Assembly (NCBI RefSeq): GCF_002072955.1
Contig: NZ_LPUF01000001.1
Span: 1,076,896 to 1,140,895 of the forward strand
DNA from: Methyloprofundus sedimenti
GTDB taxonomy: Bacteria > Pseudomonadota > Gammaproteobacteria > Methylococcales > Methylomonadaceae
DNA: 64,000 nt
Reading direction: 5' to 3'
Shown piece after piece: positions 26,468 to 33,047 of the stretch. The translations under genes and the position numbers were made by a program. A model generated the notes under the pieces. That model saw nothing but the letters and a program-made list of their open reading frames with translations, was not told where the DNA came from and made no database searches. Position 1 is the stretch's first letter. The number at the start of each line of letters is the position of its first letter.

Positions 26468-26778
26468 CTAATTAGCTGGATAAATGACAATCCAGTCTTG
26501 CTGCATATCGAGCACTGTCCAGCCGTTTTTCTGAGCTGCATCAAGTGCCTTGTCCAGTTTGTCTATATGAGAGTCCCTGTCATAGGTATATTTTCGTTGT
26601 GCATCGGTATGTTGATTGATCCTCACTGGTTTGTTGGCTTTATCATCAATATAATTGATTTCTGGCAATCTTACCAATACGGGAATCCCATCACGCATTT
26701 CCAGTCTGGTTTTGATACTACTTCCGATTACCTGCTCCGGTGGAATAGCATAAACCTCCTCTTTATTTCTTAACAGTG
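26468..26778 (-). pseudogene. HAD-superfamily phosphatase remnant
   Basis: Frame without an initiation codon upstream of residue EEVYAIPPEQVIGSSIKTR, continuing LVRLPEINYIDDKANKPVRINQH and then directly TDAQRKYTYDRDSHIDKLDKAL and GWTVLDMQQDWIVIYP. From memory of the family, intact proteins are over 300 residues and have a GNSDGD-containing catalytic segment between these two blocks. Here both the N-terminal half and that segment are absent, so this is read as a doubly deleted gene relic. A short ORF from an internal ATG (26698) could still be translated. Confidence 0.65.
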
Positions 26779-26848
26779 GGATGCGGCTTTAGCCCGCCTT
26801 AATAAGGCTTACACGCTAATAATGGCAGGCGAAAGTCCTGCAATGGCC

Positions 26849-29077
26849 TTAACGCTTATACTGCATAACACTTTCTGCTTTATTACGATATTCAGTGGCT
26901 TTAGCCTGATCACCTAACTGCTGATTATAACTAGCTAGAGCCATCAGTATTTCTATATTTCCAGTGTGTTTTTGTAGTGCGCTTTGCAGTATTTTGATCG
27001 CCTGTTCAGGATGCTTTTCAGCTGTGGCAACCGCATATACATATTGATAACTCGCGGTATCAGGCTCTAGTTCAGCGGCTTTTTGTAATGCCTGCAGGGC
27101 TTTTTCTTTTTCGCCATGTCGCACATACCAAAGCCCTAGCGAGTGATACAAAGCAGCATCTGGAATAACTTTTAAGCCCTGCTGTAATATTGCAAAGGCG
27201 GCTTGCTCCTGATTCTGTTGCTGCAAAAAATTAGCATAATTAACATACGCGGGAATAAACTGTACTTGCAAAATCAATGCTTGCTTAAAAGCAGCCTCAG
27301 CCTTGGCAAACTGTCCCAACTGGCTGTAAAGTTGCGCTAAGGACAATTGTGCCTCGGGCCGGTCGGCTGCAAATAACAGACTTTGCCGATATTCTTCGCT
27401 GACTTTATCAATTAATTCTTGTTGTTGTTTTTCCAGTGAACCGCGTGGTACAGCTGCTAAAATGCGTGCCGCTTCCATACGCACAATTTTAACAGGATCA
27501 TTTAATGCCGCGAAAATCTGCGCAACTGTATGCTCTAAAGGAAATAATTCCAGTGCCAGTAAAGCCTGTCTACGCACATCCGTATCTTGTGAGCGTAGCA
27601 TTTGCATAGCTGTCATCAGGGTCTGTCTTGAAGGGTATTCTCCTAGGTGTCCTACGACGGTAGCTTTAGCAATATTTGGCGTCACATTTAACAGTGTTCC
27701 GTAAGCCAGCTGTAAAGCATCTGCCTGTTGTTGCTCTAATGCATGGAGTGTCGGGCCAAATTGCTGATAACCTTGCGGTGTTTTTCCATACCATTTTTTA
27801 ATTGCCTCTGCTGCCCACGGGCTATTTTTATGCTGATGGCAGTTAGTGCAGGCATCAGGTGTTGCTAATTGAGTTGCCAGGTCCGGGCGCGGTATCCGGA
27901 AACTATGATCATTACGTGCATCTACCCCCATATATACGGTTGCAGGCATATGACAGGCAATGCAACTAGCTCCGGCAGACTTATCCTGATGAAAATGATG
28001 TTTTGAGGTTGCATAATCAGTAGCCAGATGACATTGCAGACAAACCTTATCACTTTCGGCTTTACGTGCCAGTGTATGTGGATTATGACAATCGCTACAG
28101 ATCACTCCTGCCTGATACATCTTGCTCTGCAAAAATGAAGCATAGACATAGACCTCATCTTTGATTTGACCATCGGGATAATACAGTGGCGCGGTTAATA
28201 ATGCAGGTAAATAATGATCGCGGAAATTATCTCCCGGAACAAAGTTATCATCCAGTTGTGCGCGGCGCGAATGGCATTTAGCACAGACCTGTATTTCTGC
28301 CTGATTTGTAGATGAGCTACCTGATAGTTCTGGTTTACCCGTTTTAGTATTGATTGTCCAGTTTCTGTTTGCGGGTTTGGGCAGATGAACTGTTAATCCA
28401 TTTACTTGCCTGTCACGTTTGTCTGCTGGCTTTTCTGCCCAGATGATATGTTCAGAGGCTGGGCCATGGCAGGCTTCACAGGAAACATTGATTTCATCCC
28501 ATGTTGTCGCGTAGCTTTTATCCTGCTCGGAATAATTTTTCTGCAGATGGGTACTGTGACAATCGGCACACATAAAATTCCAGTTTAAATTCGGTCCTGT
28601 CCAGTGCAATACATCGCCAGCTTTAATAGCCTCATCAGGATGCAGGCTAAACCAGCGTTGCCCGCCCTGTTCTTTGCTACGACTGTCCCAGGCTATATCA
28701 AGCACCTGAATTTTGCCCTTAGGAAATTTAACCATATATTGCTGCAAAGGGTAGATGCCAAAAACGTAGCTAATTTGATAGTCGTGCAGCTTGCCATCCG
28801 GGCCATCGGTATTGACCATAAACTGATCCTGATTTTTATAAAAACGACTGCTGATACCTGACTTGCTAAAGGTCGCATTATTAAAATTGCCCAGGACATT
28901 TTGTGCATTTGCTTCCTGCATCGCCAGATCATGGTGCGAGTCTTGCCATTGATTATGTTCTTCAAGATGGCAGGACTTGCAAGTTTGCTCCCCGACATAC
29001 TCCGGGGCCGCAATTACGGCTAAAGGATAAAGAAAACAAAGCGTTATAAGGTAACGTAACAGGGATATTAATTTCAT
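26849..29077 (-). CDS. Octaheme cytochrome c with HEAT and TPR repeats
   Basis: 742 residues from ATG 29077, chosen because a good signal peptide (MKLISLLRYLITLCFLYPLAVIAA) starts there; the frame is open to 29188. Eight CxxCH heme sites follow: CKSCH, CADCH, CEACH, CAKCH, CSDCH, CLQCH, CIACH and CTNCH. After the hemes come HEAT-like helices (about residues 470-560) and at least four TPR units (about 575-735). The first part resembles cytochrome c554-like doubled-CxxCH proteins. Periplasmic electron transfer or assembly of a redox complex is likely; the partner is unknown. The signal peptide and heme lysine-free motifs indicate standard c-type maturation. Confidence 0.88.
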   Translation of the reverse strand: MKLISLLRYLITLCFLYPLAVIAAPEYVGEQTCKSCHLEEHNQWQDSHHDLAMQEANAQNVLGNFNNATFSKSGISSRFYKNQDQFMVNTDGPDGKLHDYQISYVFGIYPLQQYMVKFPKGKIQVLDIAWDSRSKEQGGQRWFSLHPDEAIKAGDVLHWTGPNLNWNFMCADCHSTHLQKNYSEQDKSYATTWDEINVSCEACHGPASEHIIWAEKPADKRDRQVNGLTVHLPKPANRNWTINTKTGKPELSGSSSTNQAEIQVCAKCHSRRAQLDDNFVPGDNFRDHYLPALLTAPLYYPDGQIKDEVYVYASFLQSKMYQAGVICSDCHNPHTLARKAESDKVCLQCHLATDYATSKHHFHQDKSAGASCIACHMPATVYMGVDARNDHSFRIPRPDLATQLATPDACTNCHQHKNSPWAAEAIKKWYGKTPQGYQQFGPTLHALEQQQADALQLAYGTLLNVTPNIAKATVVGHLGEYPSRQTLMTAMQMLRSQDTDVRRQALLALELFPLEHTVAQIFAALNDPVKIVRMEAARILAAVPRGSLEKQQQELIDKVSEEYRQSLLFAADRPEAQLSLAQLYSQLGQFAKAEAAFKQALILQVQFIPAYVNYANFLQQQNQEQAAFAILQQGLKVIPDAALYHSLGLWYVRHGEKEKALQALQKAAELEPDTASYQYVYAVATAEKHPEQAIKILQSALQKHTGNIEILMALASYNQQLGDQAKATEYRNKAESVMQYKR

Positions 29078-29240
29078 TTTTACCGGTTTAGAAGGATGGT
29101 TTTGGCAACAGTCATTTACTAAGGGGTGTGCATTAACTAACTTGAGCAACCTGATTTTTGTAGGTGGGCGCGGCCCGTTGTCATTCACAGGATGAAAAGA
29201 TTAATTTGCATAGGCCTCAGCGAGAAGAGTGTTATTTATT

Positions 29241-30248
29241 TTATACCGTCAAGATAATTTTACCTATATGTAGGCTGGTTTCCATTAACGCATGTGCTTT
29301 TTCTGCTTCTGCTAAAGGGAAAGTTTGATAAATAACCGGTTTAATCTGACCATTTGTCAATAAAGGCCAGACATTTCTTTTTAATTGCTTAGCAATGTGT
29401 GCTTTAAATTCGATACTTCGTGAACGCAGGGTCGAGCCTGTAAGCGTCAGGCGTTTAAGCATAACTGGCAATAAATTAAGCTCAGCTTTGATACCCTTTT
29501 GTAGTGCAATCTGTACCAGTCGTGCATCAAAATCCATGCATTTTATATTGCGCGCCAAATAATCCCCGCCGACCATATCCAGAATAACATTAACGCCTTT
29601 ACCTTGTGTATAGCATTTTATTTCTTCAACAAAATCTTGCTGCTGGTAATTTATCGCTAAATCCGCACCGAGTTCAGTGCAAAACAGGCACTTTTCTTCG
29701 CTACCTGCGGTGACTATAACCTTTGCTCCAAAGGCTTTAGCCAATTGAATTGCTGTCGTACCAATGCCACTACTACCGCCATGAACTAACAGCGTTTCGC
29801 CAACCTGCAGCTGCAGGCTGGCGCGATCAAAAACATTACTCCAGACAGTAAAATAGGTTTCCGGCAATGCAGCGGCTTGTACAAAGCTCAATGCATCCGG
29901 AATGGCTAAACACAGTTGAGCCGAAGCAGTGCAGTATTCTGCATACCCACCGCCGGTGATTAATGCACACACTTTATCGCCAATATTTAAATGGGTAATA
30001 TTGCTGCCTAATGCGGCAATGGTTCCGGCCACTTCCAAACCTAAAATATCAACAGCACCAGCTGGTGGCGGGTAAAGTCCCTGGCGTTGCATAATGTCGG
30101 GACGATTGACACCGGCGGCATGCACTTTAATTAAAACCTCATCGGCTTTTGCGATTGGGATAGGGCGCTGGTCTATTTGCAGGCTGCTACTTATTCCTGA
30201 ATTAATGATATTTATGGCACGCATTTTTGTTGTGGAAGAGTGAGGCAT
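29241..30248 (-). CDS. Zinc-independent NAD(P)H quinone oxidoreductase, PIG3-like
   Basis: 335 residues of the medium-chain dehydrogenase fold. GVNRPDIMQRQGLYPPP and LGLEVAGTI mark the PIG3 group; the cofactor motif is VHGGSSGIGTTAIQLAKAFGA. Zinc ligands of alcohol dehydrogenases are lacking. The start may instead be the Met eight codons later (30224, MRAINI), which fits the family better; neither has a good ribosome site. It is transcribed toward the cytochrome gene. Confidence 0.88.
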   Translation of the reverse strand: MPHSSTTKMRAINIINSGISSSLQIDQRPIPIAKADEVLIKVHAAGVNRPDIMQRQGLYPPPAGAVDILGLEVAGTIAALGSNITHLNIGDKVCALITGGGYAEYCTASAQLCLAIPDALSFVQAAALPETYFTVWSNVFDRASLQLQVGETLLVHGGSSGIGTTAIQLAKAFGAKVIVTAGSEEKCLFCTELGADLAINYQQQDFVEEIKCYTQGKGVNVILDMVGGDYLARNIKCMDFDARLVQIALQKGIKAELNLLPVMLKRLTLTGSTLRSRSIEFKAHIAKQLKRNVWPLLTNGQIKPVIYQTFPLAEAEKAHALMETSLHIGKIILTV

Positions 30249-30493
30249 TAACTTCGAAATTTAGCAGGCTTAATACGATAATTATAAGGATGATCAATAT
30301 GACCGCATTAAATTCTATAGCAAACTCGACTTCGGGTCGACATGGAGGCGTGGCTGAACTTAAGATTTATGCCAGGAGTGTCATAACAGAAGTATTCAAT
30401 CATCACGTCCATTCGCTTATTGGCGAGTGGCAATTAGTCTGCCGATCTAAGGTTTAGCTAGCACAAAAAATTACTGTTACCGACAAATCCTTT

Positions 30494-30870
30494 CCTGATT
30501 ACCCATAACTCTCAGCTATATTCGCCATCCGATGCTTATAGCGCACTACCTTAAGTTAAGAGATTTTTATTGCAAAGCAATAAAAACGTAACCCAACATA
30601 GGCTCCAAACGAGGCATTGTTGGGTTACGTTATCTACGCTTCGCTAGATAAGCTAACCCAACCTACAGTGTAACATTTTGTTTAATATGGATTTATTCCT
30701 TAACTTAATGGCGGTGATGCTTGCAGCAGGAATCTCGTGGGTTAAGCAAAGATTCTCGATAAAGCTTGTGCCCAAGCTTGACTGGGTAGACTGCGAAAAT
30801 GACGAGACGCTTAAATATACTGATATTTTAAAATTTAATTTAATAGGGCTGTGAGTTGTACGTAATCAGG
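30494..30870. mobile_element. MITE-like element, family A, with 8-bp target duplication
   Basis: 377 bp bounded by imperfect 29-bp terminal inverted repeats: CCTGATTACCCATAACTCTC at the left and the complement of GTTGTACGTAATCAGG at the right. The 8-mer AATCCTTT occurs directly on both sides (30486-30493 and 30871-30878), a clean target-site duplication. A module of roughly 190 bp (about 30531-30723) is present here but absent in the copy at 32708. Confidence 0.88.
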
Positions 30871-30983
30871 AATCCTTTTTATTTATTATATAGGTAAGAT
30901 CATTCTGATTAAAGGTGGTGTGATTTATTATGGCAGCGGCGTCTCGTTAAGGAATTTAAACAGGCTAGTACTGGACGCTTAAC

Positions 30984-31089
30984 GGTTGAACAACAGTCTG
31001 TTTTCTCCCCGGATTACAATCTACGTATCGGGTAATAGTAACTACGGGTTAGGTTGAACAACAGTCTGTTTTCTCCCCGGATTACAATC
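30984..31089. repeat. Two 38-bp direct repeats separated by 30 bp
   Basis: Copies at 30984-31021 and 31052-31089 are identical, start GGTTGAACAACAGTC and end CCCCGGATTACAATC; the 30-bp spacer is unique. Geometry resembles a single CRISPR unit but there is no cas gene nor third copy. Confidence 0.7.
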
Positions 31090-31127
31090 CTACTGAGAAA
31101 CTTAGCCTTAAATTTTCTTCAGCAAAA

Positions 31128-31175
31128 GTGCCCGGAGGCAGAATCGAATCTTCGACACGTGTATTTTCAGTCCAT
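31128..31175 (-). pseudogene. Degenerate tRNA-Phe 3' half
   Basis: On the minus strand the sequence reads GACTGAAAAT (Phe anticodon loop, GAA), CGTGTCG, ATTCGATTC (T loop) and CTCCGGGCAC (acceptor). The 5' half is not recognisable and the terminal CCA is lost, so it cannot be functional. Probably the scar of an element that once used tRNA-Phe as attachment site. Confidence 0.5.
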
Positions 31176-31238
31176 AGTGGTTGAGCTTTAGCAACGATCT
31201 TTAAATTTTTACAATAATAAGGATAGAGATAAGCTATC

Positions 31239-31316
31239 ATGAATACATTGAAAAGTTTAACAATCGGACAATATGCATCTTACAAAGACAGAGCGAATTC
31301 TTCGGATTTTCACTGA
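31239..31316 (+). other. Possible 25-codon upstream ORF overlapping the carrier gene start
   Basis: ATG at 31239 opens a frame ending TGA 31314-31316, overlapping the start (31273) of the carrier in another frame. AAGGATAGAGAT lies upstream, whereas the carrier ATG has only a weak site. It could couple translation, but may be chance. Confidence 0.25.
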
Positions 31317-32679
31317 AGTGCGAGCTGGGGAAGGTTCCACAGCACTTCTAATGCTCACCAATGTATTTCTTATTCTCTGTGCTTATTATTTCATTAAGCC
31401 ATTACGTGAAGGCTGGATCGCTATTTCAGATATTGAAGGCCTGTCGAAAATGGAAGTCAGGGCTTATTCAAGTTTTGCTCAGAGTATATTTCTATTATTT
31501 ATTGTCGGATGGTATGGTCGTCTATCCGAGCGTTGGAGTCGCATTACCTTAATTACACGAGCAACCCTGTTTTGCATATCTAATATGGTAATATTCTGGA
31601 TTCTTCAACCGGGTTTATTTATTGAAGGGTTACCGGCATCAGGAATTATTTTCTATCTTTGGGTGGGCATGTTCGGGGTATTTATTGTCGCTCAATTCTG
31701 GACTTTCAGCGCTGATATATACACTGATGAAAGCGGCAAACGTCTCTTGCCTCTAATAGCCATAGGGGGGACCTCTGGAGCTGCCGCAGGTTCATGGATG
31801 GTTGATCTGTTTGTCGAAACCGGAATCATTCATACAGAAGCCTTGTTGCTCATTGCAACCTTGCCACTTTTCGGTTCGGTTTTAATCACCCGTACTGTTG
31901 ATGCCCGCCTAAGAAATCAAGGTTCCTTGGGTAAGGTTAAATCTTCTGTAAGTATTCCTGCCTTAGTGACTGAAAATAAAGATATTAAACCTATTATTAT
32001 CGGTGCCAAACTAATATTTTACAGTCGTTTTATGCTGGCTGCTGCTCTAGTCACGCTTTTAACTAATTGGGTAAATACCAATGGTGAAAACCTTTTATTT
32101 CGGGTGATTCAGGATGCACTGGCTATGCAAGCGATAGAGCTGAATATAACCGGTTCTCAGCAGATACTCGGATTCATTCGGGATGGTACCACGGCATTTT
32201 ATGGGAACTTCTTTTTCTGGGTGAATATCACCGCCTTGTTTCTACAGTCTTTTATGGCCTCACGCTTGCTCAAACTAGGCGGTTTTGGAGTTATTCTTTT
32301 GACTCTGCCCGTTATCGCTCTGCTTTCCTATACGACTATGGCGTTATTGCCAATTCTGTTAGTTGTAAAAATAATGAAGATTGCAGAAAATGCCACAGAC
32401 TATTCGATCAACAATACCGCTCGTCATGTGCTTTGGCTACCGGTTGACACGAAGATGCGATTTCTCGGGAAACCTGCCATAGATACACTTTATGTTCGAT
32501 TTGGAGATGGATTAGCCGCCATTACAGTTCTAATAGGTGTTCAAGTGTTATCACTATCGACCAAACAATTTTTTATCTTCAATGTATCATTGGTTGTGCT
32601 TTGGTTGATATTCGGCATCATGCTGGTACGCGAGTACAATAAGGCTTTAGCTGCAAACCTGACGGAAAACAAGCGTTAA
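31273..32679 (+). CDS. ATP/ADP translocase-family (TLC) nucleotide carrier
   Basis: 468 residues, about 12 membrane helices, no signal peptide. AYYFIKPLREGWI near residues 38-50 and the GGTSGAAAGSWMVD region near 170-180 match the NTP/NDP exchange transporters (Npt/Tlc) of intracellular bacteria and plastids, which also occur in free-living bacteria. It would sit in the inner membrane and move nucleotides. It precedes a gene for a secreted ATP-grasp protein, which suggests nucleotide delivery to the periplasm (inference). Substrate and direction cannot be told from sequence. Confidence 0.75.
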   Translation: MHLTKTERILRIFTEVRAGEGSTALLMLTNVFLILCAYYFIKPLREGWIAISDIEGLSKMEVRAYSSFAQSIFLLFIVGWYGRLSERWSRITLITRATLFCISNMVIFWILQPGLFIEGLPASGIIFYLWVGMFGVFIVAQFWTFSADIYTDESGKRLLPLIAIGGTSGAAAGSWMVDLFVETGIIHTEALLLIATLPLFGSVLITRTVDARLRNQGSLGKVKSSVSIPALVTENKDIKPIIIGAKLIFYSRFMLAAALVTLLTNWVNTNGENLLFRVIQDALAMQAIELNITGSQQILGFIRDGTTAFYGNFFFWVNITALFLQSFMASRLLKLGGFGVILLTLPVIALLSYTTMALLPILLVVKIMKIAENATDYSINNTARHVLWLPVDTKMRFLGKPAIDTLYVRFGDGLAAITVLIGVQVLSLSTKQFFIFNVSLVVLWLIFGIMLVREYNKALAANLTENKR

Positions 32680-33047
32680 TTTGGTTTTGAGATAATACTT
32701 AGGTATACCTGATTACCCATAACTCTCAGCTATATTCGTCATTCCTGCACGCTTTTAGCAGGAATCTCGTGGGGTAAGCAAAGATTCCCGATAAAAGACT
32801 TCGGGAATGACGAGACTATTAACATACTGATATTTAAAATTTTTTTAATATGGCTGTGAGTTGTACGTAATCAGGTAGGCATATACAAGAATATCGTCAC
32901 CAGTCGTTTGCTAGGTAGAGGATTGAGTCCTGCATAAGTATGGCAAGGCTGTTTCGGACTGTTCTTAACCTATCAAAAAACAACAGTTGAAGCATGTTAT
33001 GATTTATTAACTCTGTTTCTATAGGTCATTTAAAGAAGTGTCTGGTT
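32680..33047. other. Gap holding a short family A MITE
   Basis: Apart from the element at 32708-32875 only about 170 bp of AT-rich sequence precede the gene at 33048; AAAGAAGTG there may be its ribosome site. Confidence 0.6.
32708..32875. mobile_element. MITE-like element, family A, short form
   Basis: 168 bp with the same terminal repeats as 30494-30870 (CCTGATTAC..GTAATCAGG). Flanks TAGGTATA (32700-32707) and TAGGCATA (32876-32883) match in seven of eight bases, a slightly decayed 8-bp target duplication. It lacks the inner module and folds through GGAATCTCG/CGGGAATGACGAG. Confidence 0.85.

Larger units (their letters stand above)
30249..31272. other. One-kilobase gap: MITE, direct repeats and tRNA relic
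   Basis: Contains a complete family A element (30494-30870), a 38-bp direct repeat pair (30984-31089), a tRNA-Phe-like 3' half (31128-31175) and a short open frame just before the carrier gene. No supported protein gene. Confidence 0.65.

Noticed and set aside
30984-31089. CRISPR array
   Set aside because: Only two repeats, one spacer and no cas gene; reported as a direct repeat instead.
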